Assembly (NCBI GenBank): GCA_003086555.1
Contig: QEFN01000010.1
Location: 1 to 29,395, forward strand
DNA: 29,395 bases
DNA from: Sulfolobus sp. SCGC AB-777_G06
Lineage (GTDB): Archaea > Thermoproteota > Thermoprotei_A > Sulfolobales > Sulfolobaceae
Direction: 5' to 3'
Below the pieces are notes generated by a model. The model saw nothing but the letters and a program-made list of their open reading frames with translations, was not told the origin of the DNA and searched no databases. A program made the translations under genes and the position numbers. Within the stretch, counting starts at the first letter, position 1, and each line of letters starts with the position of its first letter. This document shows positions 1 through 7,709 of the stretch, piece after piece.

Positions 1-1
1 T

Positions 2-637
2 TTAAGAGAGTTGCAAGCAGTAGGTTTAGATGAGATAAGATTTCACCCAGTTAAAGATGAGTACTTTAAAGCTATTGAGAAGGCTTTAAAGTTCGATTTC
101 AATGTGGGAATAGAAGTTCCCTCGCTACCTCATGAAAAGGATTATCTGGAAAAAGTTATTAGGTGGGGTACTGAGAAGGGAGTTAAATTTATCAATATTA
201 ATGAATTGGAGCTTACGGAGAGGAATTTTCAACCCCTTAACGTTCAAGGGTATAAGGTTAGCCACGGTCTCACGGGGGTGAAGGAGAGTGCTGAAGTAGC
301 ATTATCACTACTCAGAAGATACGAGACGTGTAATTTAGCGCTGCATTACTGTAGTTCCGTCTATAAAGACGTTGTGGAGACTAGAACCAGATTTTTACGG
401 ATAATCAGGTATTCCTCCAAACCTTACGAGCAGGGAACTCCAGAGGGAACAGTAGTAAGGGCTATTGTCAGGAGTAATATGGACTTGTCGGATTACGGAG
501 AGAAGATAAGTGATGGTATATGGGCTATTTCTCCTGAGTTCTCCAACCTTTTTTCGGAGGTATTATTGGTAGAAGAACATCCCGACCAGAGGAGATTAAG
601 AATATCAGAAAAGTTAGTTTATCCTAAATCTGAGTAA
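2..637 (+). CDS. Radical SAM protein, COG2108-like, C-terminal part (5' end outside window)
   Basis: The reading frame is open to the left edge (residues LREL precede the first possible TTG start at 11), so this is the C-terminal ~211 residues of a longer protein. The visible part has the end of a TIM-barrel-like region (segments [18 protein letters not shown] and [10 protein letters not shown]), then a conserved-looking stretch with [10 protein letters not shown] and VETRTRFLR. These resemble the tail of the archaeal radical SAM family COG2108, related to pyruvate formate-lyase activating enzyme. The cluster-binding CxxxCxxC would lie upstream and is not seen, so the radical SAM call rests on recognition of the C-terminal half. 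The substrate is unknown. Its last 24 bases overlap the 3' end of pelA on the other strand. Confidence 0.7.
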   Translation, partial: LRELQAVGLDEIRFHPVKDEYFKAIEKALKFDFNVGIEVPSLPHEKDYLEKVIRWGTEKGVKFININELELTERNFQPLNVQGYKVSHGLTGVKESAEVALSLLRRYETCNLALHYCSSVYKDVVETRTRFLRIIRYSSKPYEQGTPEGTVVRAIVRSNMDLSDYGEKISDGIWAISPEFSNLFSEVLLVEEHPDQRRLRISEKLVYPKSE

Positions 638-1633
638 TGCAACTATTCCAGTAAGGTTTTTCACTTGATAATAAATAGTTGAATCCTTTGGTACGATCAT
701 CACTCTTCCTTTTTTCCTTTCGACATCTTCCAATACAGGCTCTATTTCTTCTCTCGTATCAGCTGATAGGTAATCTTCGATTACGAGCAACGTGTCTACT
801 GCACCGTACTCTACAGCTTTTTTAACATCGTCTTTCCCGTAAGCTATAAGACCAGTGTCTTTCGACAGATTTTCCATGATCTTTTCCATAACTTTTACCT
901 CTTCTGCTAGTTCGTAATCTCTGTAGACTTGGTTAATAACATCTCTTCTCAGGATCTCGTTCAAGCCGTTTCTGGTGGCTGAAGATACGCTATCCATATA
1001 GACCTTTACGTTTTGTAAATGTTTTGCAACTATTTCCTTAAAAGGACCAGGGCCAGCCAATATCACTACGTTAGTTGAGAGAGAGTTTAGGTAGCTCCTT
1101 ATCTCTTCAGCGACTTCTTTAGCGTTCTCTTCTATTATTCCTTCATTCTCTTTATTAGGTGATGGTAAACTTCTCTCTTGTAATATTCTAACCCCTTGAG
1201 CCATAGGTGTTGCTATTAAATACTCGTCGAAGTCCACTAATGCAATAAGTAATTTCCCTTTTTTCTCAGCTTGTCTCTTTATTTTTTCTAATGAGAACTC
1301 AGACCACTTTTCCTTTATTATTATTATTTCGTCTCCTAGATCTAGGTTAATGGTATGATGAGCCCCCTTTATTCCGAACCTCTCTGGCGCATTCAAGATT
1401 ATTCCATGTATTCTGAGTCTTGACGTATATTGTTGAAATTCGGTATGTTCTACTTGAAGTTCTACTGTCATGGGTATCCTCCTACTATCCTTTCCTATGC
1501 TTACGTCTCTTGTAGTTCTTGCTATTACTATATCTCCTTTTTCAAGAATCAAGTGTAATATCCATAAGTCGTCCTCGTCTTCCACGTGTAATTTTATTAC
1601 GTTTTTCTTTTCGTCAATTTCTAAAATCCTCAT
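614..1633 (-). CDS. pelA: Pelota (aPelota), ribosome rescue factor
   Basis: The 339-residue protein has the normal archaeal pelota length. It starts with the Lsm-like N-terminal domain ([11 protein letters not shown], then [19 protein letters not shown] around residues 30-50), followed by an eRF1-type middle domain ([20 protein letters not shown]) and a C-terminal domain of the L7Ae-like fold ([18 protein letters not shown]). Like eukaryotic Dom34/pelota, the family lacks the GGQ peptidyl-hydrolysis motif, and none is seen here. Established role: it enters the A site of stalled ribosomes with aEF1A and triggers splitting with ABCE1. The start is an ATG 24 bases from the divergent rimI start, so the two promoters must overlap the neighbouring gene starts. 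Confidence 0.95.
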   Translation of the reverse strand: MRILEIDEKKNVIKLHVEDEDDLWILHLILEKGDIVIARTTRDVSIGKDSRRIPMTVELQVEHTEFQQYTSRLRIHGIILNAPERFGIKGAHHTINLDLGDEIIIIKEKWSEFSLEKIKRQAEKKGKLLIALVDFDEYLIATPMAQGVRILQERSLPSPNKENEGIIEENAKEVAEEIRSYLNSLSTNVVILAGPGPFKEIVAKHLQNVKVYMDSVSSATRNGLNEILRRDVINQVYRDYELAEEVKVMEKIMENLSKDTGLIAYGKDDVKKAVEYGAVDTLLVIEDYLSADTREEIEPVLEDVERKKGRVMIVPKDSTIYYQVKNLTGIVALLRFRIN

Positions 1634-1657
1634 TGCTAAATAAATTAGTGTGGAAGT

Positions 1658-2119
1658 TTGGTAATTATAACTAATGCGAACGAAGATGATCTTAACGAGA
1701 TCTACGCAATAGAACTTGAGAGCTTTGATAATCCTTATCCTTACTCTTTACTCAGGGCTTATTATTTTTTAGCAGGCGACTTATTTTTAGTTGCAAAGGA
1801 CGAGAAAGGTAAGGTATTGGGATATTCTTTAGGCGTGATTCAATACGGTTATAGAGGTCATGTGGTATCTATTGCAGTAAAAAAGACGGAAAGGAAAAGA
1901 GGGGTGGGCTCTATGCTTTTAATGCAACTAGAGTCGAAGTTTAGATTAAAAGGTTGCTCTCACTCGTATCTTGAAGTTAATTACGGAAATAAAGATGGAA
2001 TTTCTTTCTATAACAAACTTGGATATAAAGTGGTAAAATTACAATTAAATTACTATGGTAGAAACCAACATGCATTTATTATGGTTAAAGATTTGCTAGA
2101 TAGAATTGGATTTGAGTGA
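1658..2119 (+). CDS. rimI: GNAT-family protein N-acetyltransferase (RimI/Ard1-like)
   Basis: The 153-residue protein is a single GNAT domain: N-terminal strand [13 protein letters not shown], acetyl-CoA pyrophosphate loop RKRGVGSML near residue 86 (Q/RxxGxG/A type), then [12 protein letters not shown] and a terminal [12 protein letters not shown] stretch. This matches the archaeal N-terminal acetyltransferases that modify protein N-termini, although Sulfolobus species have more than one such protein and the substrate range of this copy is not readable. An in-frame TAG at 1646 and no nearer ATG force a TTG start at 1658, probably on a very short leader. The polB3 gene follows 40 bases downstream with its own TATA box. 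Confidence 0.87.
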   Translation: MVIITNANEDDLNEIYAIELESFDNPYPYSLLRAYYFLAGDLFLVAKDEKGKVLGYSLGVIQYGYRGHVVSIAVKKTERKRGVGSMLLMQLESKFRLKGCSHSYLEVNYGNKDGISFYNKLGYKVVKLQLNYYGRNQHAFIMVKDLLDRIGFE

Positions 2120-2125
2120 TTGATT

Positions 2126-2159
2126 GCCTTTATAATACATGAGAAGTGGTATATAATTT
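2126..2159 (+). promoter_or_regulatory. TATA promoter of polB3
   Basis: TTTATAAT lies at 2129-2136, centred about 26-27 bases before the ATG at 2160. This is the spacing expected for an archaeal leaderless transcript. A second A/T-rich stretch at 2150-2157 is too close to the ATG to serve. Confidence 0.6.
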
Positions 2160-4505
2160 ATGATTAAAGACTTTTTCATACTTGATTTTTCATATGACGT
2201 AATTGACAATATACCAGTCATCTTTATCTGGGCGATTGACACTGAAGGGCAAAGGACTGTTCTTCTAGAGAAAAATTTCAGACCGTATTTCTATGTGGTT
2301 GTTGATGAAAAAGAAGTAGACTATATTATAGAGGAAATAAAAAAGCTTAGTAAGTCTGGATCACCAATAACTGATATAATTCCAATCAAAGGAAAGAAAT
2401 TATTTGGACAACCCGTTACTGTATTAAGAATAGAAACACTGATACCCGCTTACGTTAGAATATATAGGGATGAAGTTCTTAAAGTTAAAGGAGTAAAGCA
2501 AGTGTTAGAGGCTGATATAAGATTTTACATGAGGTACTCAATAGATAAGGACATAAAGCCATTCCATTGGATTAAAGCTGAGGTAGAGGAGGTAGGAAAT
2601 ACTAACTTCAGGGTTAATAAGGTCTATGAAATCAAGAACATAAAAGAACAATACGTAGGTTCCATACCGAAGCTTAGAAAGCTTTCTTTTAGCATTCAAG
2701 TGTATTCTAAACAAGGCTCTCCTAATCCTAGAAAAGACCCTATAGTAGTAATTGCAGTTAAAACAGACGATGGTGCGAAGCAGTTCGTGGCTTCCGATTC
2801 TGACGATAAACAAATAATTAAGGAGTTTGTTGCTTTCTTTCAGGATTATGATCCCGACATTGTTTATGGCTTTAACACTAACTCGTTTGATTTACAGTAT
2901 CTTTTGGAGAGGGCTCATTCTAAGGGCTTAAAGCTAGATATTGGTAGAAGGGTTAATGGGGAACCCTCACAAGGTGTTTACGGGCACTATTCGATGACTG
3001 GAAGATTAAACGTGGACTTGGCTGGCTTCGTGAACTCTGTATCAGAGGTAAAAATCAAGACGTTGGAGAACATATGTGATTACTTGGGGATTGTCAAAAA
3101 AGAAGATAGAGTTAGCTTAGAGTGGTATGAGATACCTAAGATGTGGGAAGATAAGGATAAGAAAAACAAGGTGATTCAATATGTAGCGGATAATGCAAGG
3201 TCTGTATATCTTCTTGGCGAATCCTTCCTACCTTTTGCAATAGAGTTAACGAGGATCACTGGACTTCCACTGGACCAGCTATCTATGGCGAGTGTAGGTT
3301 ACAGAGTGGAGTGGCTATTAATGAGAGAGTCAAATAAGTACAACGAGCTCATACCGAATAAGGAAGAGAGAACTGGCGAAAGTTATGAAGGAGGGCTAGT
3401 TATATCACCTATTCAAGGAATTCATGAAAACGTAATAGTCCTCGACTTTTCATCAATGTATCCCTCTATAATGATCAAATATAATGTAGGTCCCGACACG
3501 TTAGTTAAGGGTGAATGTAATGATTGTTGGGTCTCGCCCATAGGTCATAAATTTAGAAAGGAACCACCTGGTCTATACAAATTCGTATTGGAGAATTTGG
3601 TAAAGGAGAGGAGGGAGATTAAATCTAAGTTGAAAGAAACGAAGGACGAATATGAAAAACGATTGCTGGATGAAAGACAAAAGGCGTTGAAAGTAATGGC
3701 AAATGCTTTTTACGGTTATATGGGATGGATTAACGCAAGATGGTACAGCAGAGAAGGTGCTGAGGCTGTAACGGCATGGGGGAGGAGTATAATAAGTGAT
3801 GCTGCTAAGATCGCTACGGAGCACGGGTTCAAAGTAATTTACGGTGATACGGACTCTATATTCATAAAAGGAAACGGGGATATAAACAAGCTCAAAGAAA
3901 TGATCTCTCAGAAGTTTGGTATAGAAATTAAGGTGGATAAAGTATACAGAAGAGTCCTCTTTACAGAGAGTAAAAAGAGATATGCAGGAATAACAGAAGA
4001 CGGAAGGATTGACATTGTAGGGTTTGAAGCTATCAGAGGAGATTGGTGTGAGTTGGCTAGAGAAGTGCAAAGGAATGTAATAGAAATCATACTCAGGACA
4101 GGGAAGGTTGATGATGCTGTTAGATACGTACGGAAGACTGTTCTTTCCCTAAGACGTGGAGAATTCAAGATAGAAGATCTCATAATTTGGAAAGGCTTGG
4201 ATAAAGATGTTAATGAGTACGCAATTACAGCTCCTCACGTAGTTGCAGCAAAGAAGGCAATTAAAGCAGGATACTTGGTGACTAAGGGAAGTAAGATAGG
4301 TTACGTTATTGTTAAAGGTACTAATAAACTTTCGGAAAGGGCTGAACCTTATTTTCTCGTGAAGGATAACTCTAGAATTGATATTTCGTACTACGTAGAT
4401 AATCAAATAATTCCGTCAGCTATGCACGTGTTAAAAGTATTTGGTATAAAAGAAGATTCTCTTAAAAGTGGCGGTACGGACATATTAAGCTTCTTTAAGA
4501 AATAG
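2160..4505 (+). CDS. polB3: B-family DNA polymerase PolB3 (Dpo3) with degenerate exonuclease motifs
   Basis: The 781-residue protein has all three polymerase motifs: motif A VLDFSSMYPSI (D429), motif B KVMANAFYGYMG (511-522) and motif C YGDTDS (D563, D565), plus ESKKRYAG. The C-terminus GTDILSFFKK resembles a PCNA-interacting (PIP) box. Length, motifs and the dnaG/tyrS/rps13 neighbourhood indicate PolB3 rather than PolB1 or the shorter PolB2. The N-terminal proofreading domain looks disabled: where Exo I should read FDIE the sequence is FSIQ (S178, Q180), and Exo III (Y341-x3) ends in N345 instead of Asp. Exo II (FNTNSFD, D244) is kept. The expected outcome is a polymerase with little or no 3'-5' exonuclease activity. 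It ends 8 bases from the convergent dnaG stop. Confidence 0.93.
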   Translation: MIKDFFILDFSYDVIDNIPVIFIWAIDTEGQRTVLLEKNFRPYFYVVVDEKEVDYIIEEIKKLSKSGSPITDIIPIKGKKLFGQPVTVLRIETLIPAYVRIYRDEVLKVKGVKQVLEADIRFYMRYSIDKDIKPFHWIKAEVEEVGNTNFRVNKVYEIKNIKEQYVGSIPKLRKLSFSIQVYSKQGSPNPRKDPIVVIAVKTDDGAKQFVASDSDDKQIIKEFVAFFQDYDPDIVYGFNTNSFDLQYLLERAHSKGLKLDIGRRVNGEPSQGVYGHYSMTGRLNVDLAGFVNSVSEVKIKTLENICDYLGIVKKEDRVSLEWYEIPKMWEDKDKKNKVIQYVADNARSVYLLGESFLPFAIELTRITGLPLDQLSMASVGYRVEWLLMRESNKYNELIPNKEERTGESYEGGLVISPIQGIHENVIVLDFSSMYPSIMIKYNVGPDTLVKGECNDCWVSPIGHKFRKEPPGLYKFVLENLVKERREIKSKLKETKDEYEKRLLDERQKALKVMANAFYGYMGWINARWYSREGAEAVTAWGRSIISDAAKIATEHGFKVIYGDTDSIFIKGNGDINKLKEMISQKFGIEIKVDKVYRRVLFTESKKRYAGITEDGRIDIVGFEAIRGDWCELAREVQRNVIEIILRTGKVDDAVRYVRKTVLSLRRGEFKIEDLIIWKGLDKDVNEYAITAPHVVAAKKAIKAGYLVTKGSKIGYVIVKGTNKLSERAEPYFLVKDNSRIDISYYVDNQIIPSAMHVLKVFGIKEDSLKSGGTDILSFFKK

Positions 4506-4513
4506 ACGGTGTC

Positions 4514-5749
4514 CTAGGATATAACATCAGAGATACTCAACAATTCAAGGTTTTTAGGTCTCTTTGAAATACCTCCTATCCTCGCTCCTATCAACATACT
4601 TATATTTTTGGAGGAAGCTAAGTCTACCAATCTTTGTGTTATTACTCCATCAAACACGATATATTTGATCCTGTTGTCGTTTGTATTCTCCAGTTTTTGG
4701 ACTATATCTCTAACCTGGATTTTTTCTATTATGTTCCAGTTCTCGTCATAAAGTATACCTTCTAACGTCCCAGGCAGTTTCTTTATTTCTTCAACTACAT
4801 TAGGCGGAATGTTTATGGTTATTTGTTGTTGTCCTGATTTTTGAATCTGTTCTTCTTTAATACTTACGTTAGTTACAGACACTTGTTTAGTCTCTGGAGC
4901 TATCGCGTCTCTTATGGCTTGCTGAGCCTCTTGTTGCTTCTTTAAGTATTGAGATACTGTCATCATGTTAGAAAGTGCTTTAGCTATCTCCTTTCCAGTT
5001 AGTTCTTCAACTTCTTTTCCTGCTGGAGCTCTAGCGACATAATCAAGTTTTATGTTGCTCATCATTAATTGCTTAAGTATTAAGTCTCCTCCGTGATCAC
5101 CGTCTAAGAAAGCTATTACTGTTTTCTTTTGTTTTGCTAGGTCTATTACGCTTTGAGGGATCTTACCAGTAGCTCCTTCAATTGCAATAGTATTTCTATA
5201 CCCGTATTTGAGTAAATTTATTACATCGGCTCTTCCTTCAACTATTATGAGTTCTGGATCCTTTTCTACATCTGGGCCTGCGGGCAATTTTTCGGGACCG
5301 TACTCTATTATTTCTCCGGTCTTTACGGCTGAAGATATTTCATAAATAACTTCTCTTATGTCAAGTGTTCTTACCTTAGACCAATTAGATAAAATTTCCT
5401 TTGCTCTGTCGATTATCCTCTTTATCTTTTCCTCTCTTATATCTTGAATTTCTACTAGCTGGAATTTTGCATTATAGGGTCCCACTTTATCTACGTTTTC
5501 GACCATAGCAGCTATTAGTGCAGTTTCAATTCGATCTAAGTTAGAAGGAATTATTATTGTTCCTTCGCTTCTACCTTTAGTAGTATTTATCTCAACTGAT
5601 ATTCTACCTAATCTACCTTTATCTTGTAATTCTCTCAAGTCGAAGTCCTCTCCAAATAAATTCTCGGTTTGTCCAAAAACTGCTCCTATAACGTCAGGCT
5701 TATCTACAATACCTTCTACTTCAAATTTAAGGACTATGTTATATTTCAT
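4514..5749 (-). CDS. dnaG: Archaeal DnaG-like primase (Toprim; exosome-associated)
   Basis: The 411-residue protein carries a Toprim domain in its centre: catalytic glutamate motif IIVEGRADV (E171) and AFLDGDHGGD (D216, D218). The N-terminal region precedes it, and a Gln-rich linker (KKQQEAQQ, about 269-276) leads to a C-terminal domain typical of the archaeal family. There is no bacterial zinc-binding domain, as expected. In Sulfolobus this protein has been found as a stable exosome subunit that helps recruit poly(A) RNA, and primase activity has also been reported in vitro. It follows tyrS by 17 bases on the same strand. A GGTGTGA Shine-Dalgarno-like site stands just upstream of the ATG. 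Confidence 0.93.
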   Translation of the reverse strand: MKYNIVLKFEVEGIVDKPDVIGAVFGQTENLFGEDFDLRELQDKGRLGRISVEINTTKGRSEGTIIIPSNLDRIETALIAAMVENVDKVGPYNAKFQLVEIQDIREEKIKRIIDRAKEILSNWSKVRTLDIREVIYEISSAVKTGEIIEYGPEKLPAGPDVEKDPELIIVEGRADVINLLKYGYRNTIAIEGATGKIPQSVIDLAKQKKTVIAFLDGDHGGDLILKQLMMSNIKLDYVARAPAGKEVEELTGKEIAKALSNMMTVSQYLKKQQEAQQAIRDAIAPETKQVSVTNVSIKEEQIQKSGQQQITINIPPNVVEEIKKLPGTLEGILYDENWNIIEKIQVRDIVQKLENTNDNRIKYIVFDGVITQRLVDLASSKNISMLIGARIGGISKRPKNLELLSISDVIS

Positions 5750-5766
5750 TTTTTCACACCTTCTAT

Positions 5767-6861
5767 TTATCTACTTACACTTTTTTCAAGATCTGAGATA
5801 AGGGATTCGTATTTGGTCTTCGAGTAGAGACTTTTTCTAATCGGATCTAGGATCTCATTTAGTCTTCTCGCTGTTGCAAGCTTTAAGTCTAATGGATGTA
5901 ATTTGCCTTCAGCGAAAGTTCTTTCTAGTTCTTCATAAGTCTTAAACTCTATATCTCCACCATACTTTACATCCCTTTCCACTTTGAAGGTGGCTCCCTT
6001 GTTCGCAAATATGATGTACTTATTAATTTGTAGAACTGGATTATCTTCTATAACTCCTTTAGGACAATACGCACTTCTCAGTTTAGCTTCCACTAGCTCG
6101 GGTGGGTCATGAACAAAAATCGCAGTTTCTGGTTTGGACTTACTCATCTTTATAGAAGCTAAATAGTCGTCTTCATCCATCCCTTGAACGTTCATTCTTT
6201 GACCTCCTTGAAGTCCTACTAATAAAGGAGTGTGAATTGCTACTATCTTCTTCTTGCCCAATTTATCAGCTACATCTCTGGCAAGCATGTGAGCCTTTCT
6301 CTGGTCAGTTCCTCCTAGGGCTATATCTAGGTCTTGGTAGAAAATGTCAGCAACTTGCATAGCCGGATAAATTAATTTTGAAGTGTCAAGCTCAGCTTCT
6401 TCAGCTTTTCTTCCCATTATTGTAAGAGCTCTCTTCATTCTCGCAAGGCTCGTACTCTTAGCTACTTTAATTACTAGAGCCCAGTAATTCAGGTCTTTCA
6501 CGAATTCTTCAGCATAAACAACTTTTACTTTACTCATGTCTACTCCGTAAGAGTTTAACACCTCTATTGCGTATTCTCCGGCTAAGCGAATTTTCTCTAT
6601 ATCTCCTCCTAGCTTGTCATTTATCCATGCGTGCCACGTGGCAACTAATATTGACATATCAACGCCTGCTTCGATTAAGTCCTTAACCTTCTGTGCCCAT
6701 ATTAACCAACCTATGTGGAACAGCCCACTAGGTTCAAAGCCTATATATCCCTTTAATCTATTTCCTTCTTCCAGTTTTTTCTTTAGTTCTTCTAGTGTTA
6801 CTATTTCTTCCGTATTTCTCCTTATTAGATTTAGCTTTTCGTCTACGTTCAAAGTAAGCAT
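5767..6861 (-). CDS. tyrS: Tyrosyl-tRNA synthetase, archaeal type
   Basis: This 364-residue class I synthetase has the HIGH-type motif HIGW (about 49-52) inside GFEPSGLFHIGW, the tyrosine-site region YPAMQVADIFYQDLDIALGGTDQRKAH, and KMSKS (about 238-242). The YPxMQ and GGxDQRK signatures separate it from the related TrpRS. It charges tRNA-Tyr. A TTG codon two residues upstream (6867) could extend the frame, but the ATG at 6861 is preferred because an A/T-rich TATA-like stretch lies at about 6880-6890, the right distance for a leaderless mRNA. The order yjbQ, unknown gene, tyrS, dnaG on one strand with short gaps (44, 30-36 and 17 bases) suggests partial cotranscription. Confidence 0.95.
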   Translation of the reverse strand: MLTLNVDEKLNLIRRNTEEIVTLEELKKKLEEGNRLKGYIGFEPSGLFHIGWLIWAQKVKDLIEAGVDMSILVATWHAWINDKLGGDIEKIRLAGEYAIEVLNSYGVDMSKVKVVYAEEFVKDLNYWALVIKVAKSTSLARMKRALTIMGRKAEEAELDTSKLIYPAMQVADIFYQDLDIALGGTDQRKAHMLARDVADKLGKKKIVAIHTPLLVGLQGGQRMNVQGMDEDDYLASIKMSKSKPETAIFVHDPPELVEAKLRSAYCPKGVIEDNPVLQINKYIIFANKGATFKVERDVKYGGDIEFKTYEELERTFAEGKLHPLDLKLATARRLNEILDPIRKSLYSKTKYESLISDLEKSVSR

Positions 6862-6897
6862 CCCCAAAATAAAGAGACTAAAATAAAATAAAAAATC

Positions 6898-7227
6898 CTA
6901 TTCTTCAGTGAGTTGCTTAAGGAATAGAACGACCGGATGAGTCTTGCCCAATTTTTCAACTAAATCGTTGATTATGAAATTGAGATCTATGTCGTTTTCT
7001 ATCACTTTTTCGATAAGAGCCTCCGTAAACTTATAATAATTAAAGAATTCCCTTTCATTAACCGAGTCTTCTCCCTCATCAAAAAGCCTGAAGCTGTCTA
7101 TTGTTTTCTCGCTTTCTTTTATCTTTCTCATTAGAGAAGTAAGATATTCGTCCACAACTTTTTCAATACATAAAGAAGTAGTGCATAACTCGACTTTATC
7201 GATTATCGATAAGGGCGATGGTGGCAT
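6898..7227 (-). CDS. Uncharacterised 109-residue protein
   Basis: I do not recognise this family. The protein is acidic and predicted to be mostly helical (KVVDEYLTSLMRKIKESEK, FNYYKFTEALIEKVIENDIDLNFIINDLVEKL), with two cysteines near the N-terminus (CTTSLC, spaced by four residues) that could form a disulfide or bind metal. It has no membrane segment or signal peptide. The frame starts at an ATG (7227) and lies 44 bases after yjbQ and just before tyrS on the same strand, with codon use like its neighbours, so it is probably a real gene. Its position between yjbQ and tyrS offers no firm functional clue. Confidence 0.75.
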   Translation of the reverse strand: MPPSPLSIIDKVELCTTSLCIEKVVDEYLTSLMRKIKESEKTIDSFRLFDEGEDSVNEREFFNYYKFTEALIEKVIENDIDLNFIINDLVEKLGKTHPVVLFLKQLTEE

Positions 7228-7271
7228 AACTAGAGCCCGAATAATATTGTAAAAATCAACTAAAAAAGCTA

Positions 7272-7676
7272 TTATTCTCCCATCACTTTAACGAGAACTG
7301 TTCGAGTTCTTGGCCCATCAAACTCTAATAAGATTATCCTTTGCCAAGTTCCGAGATCCAACGTTCCTCCAGTAATTGGTACTACTCTTGAATTTCCTAT
7401 TATAGAAGATATCACGTGAGCATGTCCGTTATTATCAATTATATTATGCCTGAATTCCCCCTCTGGAGGAACCAACTTTTTAGCCCATTCTATGTAATCA
7501 CTCATTAATCCCCTCTCGGCTTCATTAATAGTTATTGCACAAGTTGTGTGTTTTACTATAACATAGGCTACACCTTCACTCACACCTTTTATACTCTCTT
7601 GAACTAGGTCTGTTATATCTATACTTTCAAAACGACTCTTGGTCTTTACCTGAAACTCCTTTGAAAGTATTTTCAT
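7272..7676 (-). CDS. YjbQ/UPF0047 family protein (possible thiamine-phosphate synthase activity)
   Basis: The 134-residue protein spans the whole YjbQ fold. It has the conserved HTTCAITINE segment (about 43-52), FRHNIIDNNGHAHVISSIIGNS with several metal-binding-type histidines, and the C-terminal LGTWQRIILLEFDGPRTR. The family is widespread and small; the E. coli member has thiamine-phosphate synthase activity, but the true role in archaea is unsettled. The ATG at 7676 is followed, on the other strand, by a gene whose ATG codons begin at 7677 or 7710. An A/T-rich box near 7697-7707 sits 26 bases from this start, consistent with leaderless transcription. Confidence 0.9.
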   Translation of the reverse strand: MKILSKEFQVKTKSRFESIDITDLVQESIKGVSEGVAYVIVKHTTCAITINEAERGLMSDYIEWAKKLVPPEGEFRHNIIDNNGHAHVISSIIGNSRVVPITGGTLDLGTWQRIILLEFDGPRTRTVLVKVMGE

Positions 7677-7709
7677 ATGCTTAATATTGCAATTCCTTTT
7701 TTATATTAT
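7677..7709. promoter_or_regulatory. Interleaved divergent promoters of yjbQ and the PurM-like gene
   Basis: Two TATA-like elements lie within 33 bases. TTAATATT (about 7681-7688) is centred 26 bases before the plus-strand ATG at 7710. TTTTTATATTATA (7698-7710) reads TATAATATAAAAA on the minus strand and is about 26 bases before the minus-strand ATG at 7676. Each promoter lies between the other's box and start. Positions are seen directly; activity is inferred. Confidence 0.45.

Noticed and set aside
2538..4406. Several long minus-strand open frames opposite polB3.
   Set aside because: They have no recognisable domains, odd composition rich in Ser/Tyr/Phe/Cys, and lie fully antisense to a gene with clear polymerase motifs; they are shadow frames.
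6862..6867. TTG at 6867 as the tyrS start, two residues upstream of the ATG.
   Set aside because: The ATG at 6861 is better spaced from an A/T-rich promoter stretch, and the extension adds nothing conserved.
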